Positions 1-8,900 of a DNA stretch of 41,128 bases are shown piece after piece. The notes beneath the pieces were generated by a model. That model was not told the origin of the DNA and did not search any database. It saw nothing but the letters and a program-made list of their open reading frames with translations. The translations under genes and the position numbers were made by a program. The stretch is from NCBI GenBank assembly GCA_964410485.1, contig CAYPHJ010000035.1, positions 1 to 41,128 on the forward strand, written 5' to 3'. Source of the DNA: CAYPHJ01 sp964410485. Its GTDB lineage: Bacteria; Desulfobacterota; Binatia; UBA9968. Every line of letters begins with the position of its first letter. Positions within the stretch are counted from its first letter, which is position 1.

Positions 1-55
1 CGTTCGCCCTGAGGTTCTCGAAGGGTGAACGGAGAGTTTTTCACCAGCCTGTTAG
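1..55. repeat. Partial copy of a MITE-like inverted-repeat element
   Basis: The first 39 bases match, in reverse complement, the inner and right part of the element at 33555-33658, and the copy decays through a diverged terminal repeat (AGCCTGTTAGC here, AGCCTGCTAGG there). The window edge cuts off the other half. The core palindrome (CCGTTC...GAACGG) is present. No transposase is nearby, so this is a non-autonomous dispersed repeat. Confidence 0.75.
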
Positions 56-123
56 CATGCTGCGTCGAGTTGATTCTCGCGCGGTGCGGGACTATGCTTC
101 CATCCAGTGAGGAGAGCAGGGCC

Positions 124-756
124 ATGAAGACGAAAAATTATGTATGCGCATTGGCGATGATGGTTTTTCTTTCCGGCTGCGCTTCCTTTCGCACAGCGGG
201 CGACGTCCAGTGGGGGCGACAAGCCTTATTCAGAGGCGACAACGAAGCCGCTCTTGGCTACTTTGCAAGCGCCGCTCGGAGAGATCCTAACTATGTCTAC
301 GGTACCGCCCTGCGACAAGGTGTTTGGAACTATGTCGGGCGCGCGGAGTATGCGACCGGAAAATATCCGCAGGCGCAGCAAAGCCTGGAGCGGGCGCTTA
401 CGCTGAATCGTGAGGATAATTTGGCGCGGCTCTATCTCGGCCTGACGCTTGCACGCCAGGGTGACCGCCAGAAGGGATTGGGTGAAATAGCAACCGGTAT
501 GAAGGGAATTCATGCTTGGCTTGAATACATTACCCAGGCGCACAGGTATTCTCATGGACAATACTGGGATCCGACGCGGCAAATACGCACGACCATTCAA
601 GGCGACCTTGCTATGATCTCCGGTCGAGACGTGGACTGGCAGAAGCTCATTCCCAGCGGTGAGTGGCTCGGTCAGCGTATGGAAGAAGAGGCCGAACGGG
701 CGCAGCGCCAAGAGTCTCAAGATATGTCACGCCAAGGTGAGGGACGGCAACCCTGA
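124..756 (+). CDS. TPR-containing lipoprotein
   Basis: I chose the ATG at 124 because it begins a lipoprotein signal peptide with lipobox L-S-G-C; the upstream in-frame codons run into repeat sequence. The mature 210-residue protein has tetratricopeptide-like helices around residues 30-125 (QALFRGDNEAALGYFASAAR, then a second unit near YPQAQQSLERALTLN). The C-terminal part contains QYWDP and ends in a Glu/Gln/Arg-rich tail. It is probably anchored in the inner leaflet of the outer membrane or in the inner membrane and acts as a protein-protein scaffold; the partner is unknown. It converges on a paralogous lipoprotein ending 25 bases downstream. Confidence 0.8.
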   Translation: MKTKNYVCALAMMVFLSGCASFRTAGDVQWGRQALFRGDNEAALGYFASAARRDPNYVYGTALRQGVWNYVGRAEYATGKYPQAQQSLERALTLNREDNLARLYLGLTLARQGDRQKGLGEIATGMKGIHAWLEYITQAHRYSHGQYWDPTRQIRTTIQGDLAMISGRDVDWQKLIPSGEWLGQRMEEEAERAQRQESQDMSRQGEGRQP

Positions 757-781
757 GGACTACTGGCAGCCATATGGCCGC

Positions 782-1423
782 TTAATTACCGCTGCCGATA
801 TGTCGCCTCATGTTTTGGTAGTGCACATTTTTTTGAAAATTGAGCTCGTCATCGACCAGGGTTAGCAGGCGTTCCGTTGCCTGAATGATATTATCCTTTT
901 CGTCGACTCCTTTGGTAAGAAGAAACGCAGAGCGCCGTATGGCCGCGCGCACGACGCCGCGGCTATCCCAGAACTCATGGTCTTGGTAGTTTTCCACCAT
1001 GACTCGACTGGCCAGCGTAATACCGCCCTTTAAGACTTCGACCCCCTGCTCATTCTGCCCCAGTCGTAACTGCGTCAATCCTATGGCGATCCAGGCGATT
1101 TCGTCCTCTTTATTGAGCACCAACGCGCGCTGCAATATAGCGTGAGCGTCCTGATAACGGCCTTTTCTGTAGTAGGCTCGGCCAAGGTAAGTTAAGCTAT
1201 CCCTGTACATTGGGTCGCGGCTCACGACGTACTCCAGCGCAGCTACGGCCTTATCCATATCTCCGCCGCGCCCGCGAGCAAACTGGTCTCTTCCCTCCTC
1301 GTAACGCCCGCCGACGCCAAACCGCGGTATGGTATGAGTGCACGCAGCAATCAAAGAAAAACTCACGAACAATACTCCGGCCCAAGACACCAAACGCCCG
1401 GCGCTTTTTTCCATCTCGGTCAT
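782..1423 (-). CDS. TPR-containing lipoprotein, paralogue of the convergent neighbour
   Basis: 213 residues, ATG preceded by GAGGGTACGAG. The signal peptide ends in a lipobox-like L-I-A-A-C. Two TPR units are visible (ALEYVVSRDPMYRDSLTYLG and YQDAHAILQRALVLNKEDE). The block from ALVLNKED to FWDSRGVVRAAI aligns by eye with ALTLNRED to YWDPTRQIRTTI of the lipoprotein at 124-756, so the two arose by duplication and now face each other tail to tail. The specific role is unknown; an envelope scaffold or assembly function is inferred from the TPRs and the lipid anchor. Confidence 0.8.
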   Translation of the reverse strand: MTEMEKSAGRLVSWAGVLFVSFSLIAACTHTIPRFGVGGRYEEGRDQFARGRGGDMDKAVAALEYVVSRDPMYRDSLTYLGRAYYRKGRYQDAHAILQRALVLNKEDEIAWIAIGLTQLRLGQNEQGVEVLKGGITLASRVMVENYQDHEFWDSRGVVRAAIRRSAFLLTKGVDEKDNIIQATERLLTLVDDELNFQKNVHYQNMRRHIGSGN

Positions 1424-1576
1424 TCTCGTACCCTCTTGTGCGTAAGAATTTCCACCGTCATGGATTTCCGCACTGATTGCGTGATGAGGTTAGACCCCCC
1501 TTTTGTGTAGCATCAGAAAAGACGCAACGCAATAAACAACATCATCGGTCTGTTCTGACCTGGAAGGAAGCTGGCG

Positions 1577-1609
1577 AAAAAAAGGGGAGTCATTGCTAAC
1601 TCCCCTTTT
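1577..1609 (-). terminator. Intrinsic terminator of the porin gene
   Basis: On the minus strand an 11-bp perfect stem (AAAAGGGGAGT / ACTCCCCTTTT, 8-base loop) is followed by a run of seven T. It lies 28 bases beyond the stop codon of the porin gene at 1637-3106. This is the clearest rho-independent terminator in the window. Confidence 0.9.
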
Positions 1610-1636
1610 CTGCTGCACAGTCTGTGGCTGTGATAT

Positions 1637-3106
1637 TTAGAACTGGTACCTCCAGTCAAGCCAGAAGTCCACCCAGTCTCCGCCCTGCGTGCCGGTGCCG
1701 GAGATCTTGAGGTTTCGCCGTGCAGTCGCCGAAAGATGGTCGGCGTCGTACCACAGAACGCTGCCGCCGATGCTCATGCGCGGGGCAACGAAGTACCAGA
1801 GATCCCACTCGTGAAGCTCAATGGTGTTGCTACGGGTCGGGCTGACAGTGGTGCACAGCCCGCGGCAGCTGCCACGGTTGCGCTCATAGTGGTAGCCAAA
1901 GAGCACGGAGCCCGGTGTCGCCGCGGAGCCGGTCAGAAATCCCTTCGGACTCCAGAGGAAGATGTCGGTGGCCACCAGCCAGTTGTTTGCTCTCTTATCT
2001 GAACTTCGGGTGTCAGCAGCGGCACCAACACCGCGCTTATTGCTACCGTTGTCCCAAGTGTAACCCCCTACACCGCGCAGCCGCACAGGGCCAACGGTCC
2101 AGCCGATGCCATGCTGGACGGCATAGAGCCACCCGTCCCCGATGCTGCCGGCTCCGGTGTCCCACAGGCCCTGGCGGGCACCCTGCCCGAACGCATGATC
2201 ACGAAAGCGGTATCGATCAAGACAAATGTTCGCGTTCGTCCGGTTGCCGCGGTTCTCGCGGTTACGACACGCCCAGCCGCCGGTCTCAAAGTGCAAGCCC
2301 TGAATCCATTTGTTCTTGATCGCCGAAAAAGGGAAGATTCCGATATAGGCATCCCAGTTCTGGCCCGCGTCTCTGAAACTGCTAACGCCATCGTCGGATT
2401 CGTTGATGCTTGCCATGCCGATTGAAAGACGCCCGATCCTCCCGATGCCGAACAAAGGCTTGTTGTCCCACCTGAGATTAACCCCGGTGCCGGCCCGGCC
2501 GGTGTTGACACTGTTGTCGCGGCTCCACAAATCGTATTCCGCCTGCGCGCCGATGGCCGCGGATCCTTGCCGGTTAATCGCCGCCGCGCCTGTGGTGGAA
2601 ATGTCCATGCCCAAATCGACAGCCGGTAGAAATGGATTCAATTGATCGAGATTGATGTGCATGGCGGCTCGCTGTATTGCCGAGTTGGTGGCAAAACCGT
2701 CCATGTCGAACCTTGTCTCCATTTCCCAAAAGCAGTTGTTGATGCAGTAGTAAAACTCCGGCCGCCAGCGCCGGCCTCCGACCTCGCCTCTGGTCCGCCC
2801 GACAACATCCCGGCCTTCGAGAAAAGACATGCGCAGGTGCATTTCCTGGCTGGCGCGAAACGACCATGACTTGTCTGCCGCTTCGATCAATACGCCGTTG
2901 CCCGGACGATAACTAAATGTCGGCAGAGCCGCCGCCGCCTCGGTCGCATCTTTGCGCAACTCGATCTGTTGCTGCTCCAATTCCACTAACCGTCGCTTCA
3001 ATTCCTCGATCTGCTGATCGACGTTCTGCGCTCGAACAGGTACCACAAAAACAAGGAACGCAGCCAACGCGCTCAGCGCTGCAGTCCCCAGTAAATGTTT
3101 CTTCAT
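1637..3106 (-). CDS. Outer-membrane beta-barrel porin-like protein
   Basis: 489 residues. The ATG has a strong Shine-Dalgarno sequence (AAGGAGGAAAAAG). A signal peptide is cleaved near VRA-QN. A short coiled coil follows (residues about 28-53, VDQQIEELKRRLVELEQQQ). The rest alternates aromatic and glycine-rich strands and ends in W-R-Y-Q-F with the C-terminal Phe typical of BAM substrates. The coiled coil plus barrel resembles phosphate-selective porin O/P or carbohydrate-porin architecture, but I cannot assign a substrate. Six Cys are present at 121, 125, 280, 295, 414 and 418, probably in periplasmic turns or outer loops, which is unusual for a porin. The gene is monocistronic: own terminator, and a 352-base divergent upstream spacer with a palindrome. 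Confidence 0.8.
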   Translation of the reverse strand: MKKHLLGTAALSALAAFLVFVVPVRAQNVDQQIEELKRRLVELEQQQIELRKDATEAAAALPTFSYRPGNGVLIEAADKSWSFRASQEMHLRMSFLEGRDVVGRTRGEVGGRRWRPEFYYCINNCFWEMETRFDMDGFATNSAIQRAAMHINLDQLNPFLPAVDLGMDISTTGAAAINRQGSAAIGAQAEYDLWSRDNSVNTGRAGTGVNLRWDNKPLFGIGRIGRLSIGMASINESDDGVSSFRDAGQNWDAYIGIFPFSAIKNKWIQGLHFETGGWACRNRENRGNRTNANICLDRYRFRDHAFGQGARQGLWDTGAGSIGDGWLYAVQHGIGWTVGPVRLRGVGGYTWDNGSNKRGVGAAADTRSSDKRANNWLVATDIFLWSPKGFLTGSAATPGSVLFGYHYERNRGSCRGLCTTVSPTRSNTIELHEWDLWYFVAPRMSIGGSVLWYDADHLSATARRNLKISGTGTQGGDWVDFWLDWRYQF

Positions 3107-3458
3107 CTTTTTCCTCCTTGTGATTTCTTTTTTACTCTAGTCGTTTACTCTTCGTTAGTTTACAGACGTGGAGGTCTCACAGTCCGCAAGTTTTACTTGA
3201 ATTTTGTGAATACTCACAATAGGCCATTAGTAGGAATTTGGCCTTGCTTGGCCTGATCCGAGCCACTCTGACTAAGACCAAAAGCCTAGAAACAGTTTTT
3301 CAAGGATTATTATGTTGGCTTTGAGCAACCGTTTTAGGAATGTCTTTAAATCCGAGTTGCTCGGCGTCACGTCGACCGACTTTTAGAATTGCCGGCGCAG
3401 CAGATTTGTGAGACAAGCAGTTATCGTGAGAAAAATCGTATCGGAGGAACGGTTGCCA
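3107..3458. promoter_or_regulatory. AT-rich divergent regulatory spacer
   Basis: A 352-base spacer lies between the minus-strand porin and the plus-strand lipoprotein. It is visibly more AT-rich than its flanks and has no convincing ORF. It holds the porin RBS, the palindrome at 3204-3219 and presumably both promoters. I could not pick a clear -35/-10 pair for either gene. Confidence 0.55.
3204..3219. promoter_or_regulatory. Palindromic candidate operator TTGTGA-N4-TCACAA
   Basis: A perfect 6+6 inverted repeat with a 4-base spacer (ATAC), about 100 bases upstream of the porin start. The half-site TGTGA/TCACA is the Crp-type half-site, but the spacing is N4 rather than the N6 of Crp. It could bind an Fnr/Crp-family regulator of different spacing. 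No regulator of this kind is encoded in the window, so assignment is open. Confidence 0.45.
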
Positions 3459-3938
3459 ATGAAAACTCGGCGCAGCCCGAGAATCGGTCGGAAGATATCC
3501 CTGTGCGTTTTGGTTTGCTTCTCAGTTTGGCTTTCCGCCTGTGCGCCGCAAATAACCCAAATGACGCCGACTGAGGGACAGCCAGGCACGCTGGTTAGCC
3601 TGTCGATGCAGTACCTGGTCGGCTGGCCAAGAGTTGAGATCGGCGGCGAGATGATGGATTGGCCGCGGCTCAAATTGCTGGCTGCAAATCCGGAGAGAAA
3701 GGATCTGCCCGGGGAAGATCTCCTTTGGATCGAAGATAAGATTCTACAGTTCACCGTACCGGATATACCCCCCGGCCAGTACAAGGTGACGATCCATGAT
3801 GACAAGGGACCGCCCGGCGATCCTGTCTATTCAGCTTTGGAAACGGTGGCCTACGCGATGTTTCCACCCGTCTGGCCATTTCTTTTTCGCGCCAACTACA
3901 CGGAGTTTGACTTTCGTGTGTTGCCGGCCACGCGCTGA
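3459..3938 (+). CDS. Small lipoprotein with IPT/TIG-like domain
   Basis: The ATG at 3459 follows TCGGAGGAAC and opens a signal peptide with lipobox L-S-A-C. The mature sequence starts with ITQMTPTEGQPGTLVSLS, the pattern of an IPT/TIG immunoglobulin-like fold (prolines, then G-x-x-G-T-x-V). It also contains VPDIPPGQYKVTIHD, a typical terminal strand of such folds. The protein is about 159 residues. The function is unknown; an envelope-exposed structural or binding role is likely. The gene lies just upstream of bamD on the same strand, but bamD appears to have its own promoter. Confidence 0.75.
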   Translation: MKTRRSPRIGRKISLCVLVCFSVWLSACAPQITQMTPTEGQPGTLVSLSMQYLVGWPRVEIGGEMMDWPRLKLLAANPERKDLPGEDLLWIEDKILQFTVPDIPPGQYKVTIHDDKGPPGDPVYSALETVAYAMFPPVWPFLFRANYTEFDFRVLPATR

Positions 3939-3996
3939 TCGTGCTCGTACTATCCTTAATCCTTACTTAGTCAACCTTTTGAACTATCGTTATATC

Positions 3997-4024
3997 TTGA
4001 CTCGGCCTTGCCGTGCCGTATATC
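3997..4024 (+). promoter_or_regulatory. Candidate sigma-70 promoter for bamD
   Basis: TTGACT (3997-4002), 16-base spacer, TATATC (4019-4024). The predicted start of transcription is about 25 bases before the bamD ATG, leaving room for the AAGGATGG ribosome-binding site. It matches the consensus at 5/6 and 4/6 positions. Confidence 0.55.
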
Positions 4025-4055
4025 ATCCACACAAGCTTACCCTAAAGGATGGACC

Positions 4056-5870
4056 ATGCGACTTGGAAAAAGAATAAGGTTAACGTTTATCCTGCTCCTG
4101 GCAACAGGTGCCGCGGCTTGTTCGTCGATTTCTCTGCCGTCCTTGCCTTGGTCGAGTTCAGCAGCCATACACGATCCCAGTGCCGAGGCCTTGTTCGATG
4201 AGGGCATGCGCTACTTCAACGACAGGAGATATGCGCGCGCCATCGATGCGTTTTCAAGGATCAAAACGGATCATCCTTTTAGCCCGCAGCTTATAGAAGC
4301 GGAGCTGAAGCTGGCCGATTCCTATTATCTAAACGGGCAACATGCCGAAGCCATCGCAGCCTTCAAGGAGTATCATGCGCTTCACCCGACCAATCAGCAT
4401 ATTCCCTTCGTACTGTATCGGATCGGGCAAGCGCATCTCGATCAATTTAGCGCGATCGACCGCGATCAGAAAAACACGCATGTTGCCAAAACCTATTTTG
4501 AGAGATTGATCACAGAGCATCCCAATTCATCGTACGCCGCCGATGCCAAGGCAAGGCTCGTGAAAACCATTGAGTACTTGGCCGAGCACGACTTCAACAT
4601 CGCTCTTTTTTATTACAACCAGGAAAAGTATCCCGCAGCCAGGGACCGTTTTGAGGAAATCGTGCGCCGATACGCCGGCACTCCTACCGCGGTCAAGAGC
4701 CTGTTTTACCTGGGTGAAAGCTACAGCAAAGAAAAAAACAACGTCAAAGCGGCACTGGCCTATGAAGCGCTGCTCCAGCACCATCCAGAGAGTAAGTTTG
4801 CAGATGAAGCCAAAAATCAACTGGCGCGACTCAATAATGAGAAGCACGATCCGTTGGCGATGTTGCTGATGCGCGATCGGCGCCCCGCGGCTGGCCCCGC
4901 TCCTGAGACGCCACCAGATTCGGCCATCGCGAAATTAAGAGACATGCAGCTCATCGCGAAAACCGATATTGTTTATGAAGCGCCGGGGGAGGAAAAGGGC
5001 TTTTTTCGCCGCGTGATCGATAGGATCAACCCGTTTTCCTCGTCCGGCGATTCGAACGATGAGAAACAAACACCGCCCAGCGGCACCCAAGCGCTGGCCA
5101 GAAACACTGAAAACAATACCAGGCCGAGTAACGATAGCCGGCTCGTCGAAAAAATCGATGCCTCATTAGCGAATGAGGGCATCAAGACCAAAGAGCAGGT
5201 TGCAGCAATCAAGCCGCCGCCGGCAGCTTTGCCGGAGCCGGCGCCCGAAGCTTCAACCGGCGTGAACACAGACCAACTCCTTCGTGATATCGACTCGCGC
5301 CTGGAAAAAAGCGGTAAAGTCGTCGGGGAAATCACCCCTCCCGAACCGGCTCCCGGGTTGCGTAGCCCGCCGCCCGCGGTTGCCCGAACACCGGCAACAC
5401 AAGAGGTTCAGGAAAGCCCCGCAACCAGCGGCTTATTGAGCAGCATTGATGAAAGGCTCAAGCGGCAAGGTATCGAGCCACCTAGATACGCAGTGCCGGT
5501 TCCTCCTGTCGAGATAAAAGAAAACGCGCCTAAGAAACAACAGCCGCAAAAGGTCGAACTCGAGCCCAAGCTCGGCTCAGATCAGCAGGGGCCCCTATTC
5601 CTGAGCCCGAATGAAGTCCCCGCATCGCCAGAGACCCCGATCGTAGAAACCACGACTTCAGAAAAATCCCAGGATCCTGAATTTCGCGAGATCCCACGCC
5701 GAATCGTTAAAGGAGACAAACAGCCTCAGGCTCCAGCTGCCACGCCGAAAACGCCTGAACGGAGTAAATCTGCAAGCGCTCCCCTCGACGAAGAGACCAA
5801 AGGAGTGCTGGATTACATCAGGGAAGACGTTGATAAGATTGATAGAGTCCTAAACCCATTTCGCTGGTAG
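4056..5870 (+). CDS. bamD: Outer-membrane assembly lipoprotein BamD with long C-terminal extension
   Basis: The ATG at 4056 follows AAGGATGG and opens a lipoprotein signal with lipobox T-G-A-A-A-C. Residues about 40-265 form the TPR array of BamD/YfiO: ALFDEGMRYFNDRRYARAI, YLNGQHAEAIAAFKEYHALHP, FERLITEHPNSSYAADAKAR and a final unit near YEALLQHHPES. BamD bridges BamA to the other Bam lipoproteins during beta-barrel insertion. The protein is 604 residues, about 350 longer than typical BamD. The tail is Pro/Ala/Glu-rich with three copies of L-x-x-I-D-x-x-L-x-x-x-G (near residues 363, 408 and 460). VIDRINPF (about 320) and a terminal KIDRVLNPFRW add a related pair of motifs. An alternative reading is a general TPR lipoprotein rather than the essential BamD. 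Confidence 0.8.
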   Translation: MRLGKRIRLTFILLLATGAAACSSISLPSLPWSSSAAIHDPSAEALFDEGMRYFNDRRYARAIDAFSRIKTDHPFSPQLIEAELKLADSYYLNGQHAEAIAAFKEYHALHPTNQHIPFVLYRIGQAHLDQFSAIDRDQKNTHVAKTYFERLITEHPNSSYAADAKARLVKTIEYLAEHDFNIALFYYNQEKYPAARDRFEEIVRRYAGTPTAVKSLFYLGESYSKEKNNVKAALAYEALLQHHPESKFADEAKNQLARLNNEKHDPLAMLLMRDRRPAAGPAPETPPDSAIAKLRDMQLIAKTDIVYEAPGEEKGFFRRVIDRINPFSSSGDSNDEKQTPPSGTQALARNTENNTRPSNDSRLVEKIDASLANEGIKTKEQVAAIKPPPAALPEPAPEASTGVNTDQLLRDIDSRLEKSGKVVGEITPPEPAPGLRSPPPAVARTPATQEVQESPATSGLLSSIDERLKRQGIEPPRYAVPVPPVEIKENAPKKQQPQKVELEPKLGSDQQGPLFLSPNEVPASPETPIVETTTSEKSQDPEFREIPRRIVKGDKQPQAPAATPKTPERSKSASAPLDEETKGVLDYIREDVDKIDRVLNPFRW

Positions 5871-5888
5871 CACCCCTCGCGATGCGAG

Positions 5889-5975
5889 GCGATTGCAGAT
5901 CTCACATTTCAGATCTCACCGGCAGGGGAGCGCGACAAATCTGAAATCTGAGATCCTGAAATCTAAAATGCTGAG
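5889..5975. repeat. Inverted-repeat spacer cassette (ATCTGAAATCTG type)
   Basis: Left arm 5896-5918 is built of AGATCTCA/ATTTCAGA units; right arm 5938-5964 is the approximate reverse complement (AATCTGAAATCTGAGATC). It lies between the convergent bamD and the RND pump gene. The same unit recurs at 22541-22556. A CCTCGC-GAT-GCGAGG hairpin just before it (5876-5890) may end transcription, though it has no T-run. Confidence 0.7.
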
Positions 5976-5988
5976 CGTAGCGAAGCCA

Positions 5989-8900
5989 TCACGGCAGCTT
6001 GCGCCACTCGGGATTTTCTGCCGCCAAAGGCGGTAACCCGGCCCGCGCCGCTTCCCGCTCCTCTACCGTGCCGCGCATTCTGCCGGGAATTGAAGCCAGG
6101 GCTGCCTGCATCCTTTCCAGGTAGAGATAGATCACAGGAGTGATGTAGAGCGTCAGGAGCTGTGAAACCAGAAGCCCGCCGACCACAGCGACGCCCAAAG
6201 GTTGGCGCGCTTCAGCGCCTGCACCCCAACCGATAGCAATCGGCACGGCACCCACAATCGCCGCCATTGTCGTCATCATGATGGGCCGGAACCGTACCAG
6301 CGCGCCTTCGTATATCGCTTGAGCCGGGCTTTTACCCTCATTGCGTTGTCTGTCGAGCGCGAAGTCGATCATCATGATAGCGTTCTTTTTCACGATGCCG
6401 ATAAGCATGATCAAGCCAACGAACCCGTAGATACTCAAATCCATGCCAAGCATGTACAGGGCTACCAGAGCCCCGAGCCCCGCCGACGGAAGACCAGAGA
6501 GAATCGTGAGCGGATGAACAAAACTCTCGTAGAGTATGCCGAGAACCAGATAGACAACGAACACCGCCAGTGCCAGAAGCAACCACAGGCTCTTGATGGA
6601 CGATTGGAACTCCTGAGCCGTGCCCTGAAAACTGGTCGTGACGCTTCCCGGCAGAGCGTCACGCGCCAGGCTGTTGATCGTGTCGACTGCGTTTCCTAAG
6701 GCCACGCCTTCACGCAAGTTAAAAGACAGAGTCACCGAGGGAAGCTGGCCCGAGTGGTTGACCGTCAACGGTCCGGCCCCGTATTCGATACGGGCCACCG
6801 AGCCTAATGGAATCATCGGTTGCGCCGTGGCAATTTGCCCGGTGGTAGATCGGATATACAGCATGGAGAGAGCCGAAGGATCGTTTTGAAACTTCGGGTC
6901 CAGTTCCAAAATTATTTGATACTGGTTGTTAGGCGTGTTGATCGTGGAAATTTGCCGTGTCGCATAAGCGTTCCAAAAGGCCTCCTCGATCTGACGTTGC
7001 GAAATGCCTTGCGCGGTAATCCCCATAGTGGCAGCCTTGTCACGGTCAATCACCACTTTCAACTGCGGATTGTTGAGCTGTAGGTCGCTGCTGACATCCC
7101 TCAGGTCCGGCAGTGTTTTGAGCCTCTCCTCGAACAACGCAGCATGCCGGTAGAGCTCCGTCGAATCGGGGCTCTGCAGTGTGAACTGGTACAGGCTCCG
7201 GCTCAGCCGGCCACCGATACGGATTGCAGGAGGGTTCTGGAGCGAGACACGGATACCCGGAACACGCGTGAGCTGCGGCCGGAGCTCGCGGATGACTTCA
7301 TCTGCGGTAAGCGCGCGCTCCGAGCGCGGTTTGAGCTTTATGAATATTCGGCCGGTATTGCCGGTTACGCTGGCTCCACCTACCCCAATGCTCGAAAAAT
7401 ACGAATCCACATTGGGATTTCTCGCCACGATGGCCACCGCCTCCTGCTGGTACTTGAGCAACTGTTCAAAGGAAACGCCCTGCGTCGCCTCTGTGTTGAT
7501 CAGCACCTGTCCCGTGTCCTCACTCGGAATAAAGCCCTTGGGGATCATGCCGAACATATAGATGGTGGCAACCAGTACGGCAACGGAGGCGACCATCGTG
7601 GTGACATGGTGCTTCATCACCCAGCCGAGCGTGACCTCATAGGTCCGGTTCATCAGATCCAGACAATAACCGAGAAAATGATAGAGCCTGCCATGCTTCT
7701 GGTTATGGGGAGGGCGGAGATAGCGGCTGCAAAGCATCGGCGTTAGAGTTAGAGAGACAAACCCGGACACCAGGATCGCCACGCAGATGGTGACTGCAAA
7801 CTCACGCAAGAGGCGGCCGAGCATACCCGTCATAAACAAGATTGGAATGAACGCGGCTACTAAAGACAGGGTCATCGAAACGATTGTGAAGCCAATCTCC
7901 TTGGCGCCATTCACCGCCGCCACATAGGGGCGTTCGCCCTTCTCCATGTGGCGCACGATATTTTCCAGCACGACGATGGCATCATCGACGACAAAACCCA
8001 CCGACAAGGTCAGTGCCATCAGCGACAAGTTATTCATGCTGTAACCCAGCAGGTACATGACGGCGAAAGTGCCGACGATGGACATGGGCAGCGCCAGGCT
8101 GGGAATGACGGTTGCGGAAACGTTGCGCAGAAAAAGAAAAATCACCAGGATGACCAGCACAATCGTCCCAAGTAGCGTTAGCTGGACGTCATGGACAGAC
8201 TCGCGAATCGATTGAGTACGATCGAAGAACACCTCCAGATCTACCGACTCGGGAATGTGGGCGCTGAGCCCCGGCAGCAGCTCCTTGACCGCATCGACCA
8301 CTTCCACAACGTTGGCGCCGGGTTGGCGCTGAACGCCGAGGATCACCGCACGCTTGCCATTGTACCAGCTCGCCACGCGCCTGTTCTCGACGCCGTCAAT
8401 CACTTTGCCCAGCTGCTCGAGACGCACCGGTGCGCCGTTGCGATAAGCGACCACCAGCGGGCGAAACGCTTCTGCACTCCTCAGCTGCGAATCAGAGACC
8501 AGTGTGTAAGCTCGGTTCGGCGCTTCCAGGCTTCCGACCGGGAGCTGCACGTTTCCCCGCTGGACCGCGCTCACAACCTCATCGATGCCCACCTGGCGCG
8601 CCGCCAGTTGGTTGGGATCCAGCTGGATGCGGATTGCGTACTTTTGCGTGCCGAAGACATCAACCTGAGCCACCCCGTTAACCATCGATATTCTCTGGGC
8701 CAGGATCGTCTGCGCGTACTCATCGACCGCCGAGAGGGGTAGTGTGTCCGAGGTCAAGGCCAACAGCAAAATAGAAATATTAGCGGGATTGACTTTGCGA
8801 TAAGACGGCGGTGTCGGCATATCGCGCGGCAGGTCGCGCTGCGCCCGGGCGATCATCGACTGCACGTCCTGTGCGGCGGCGTCAATGTTGCGGTTCAAAT

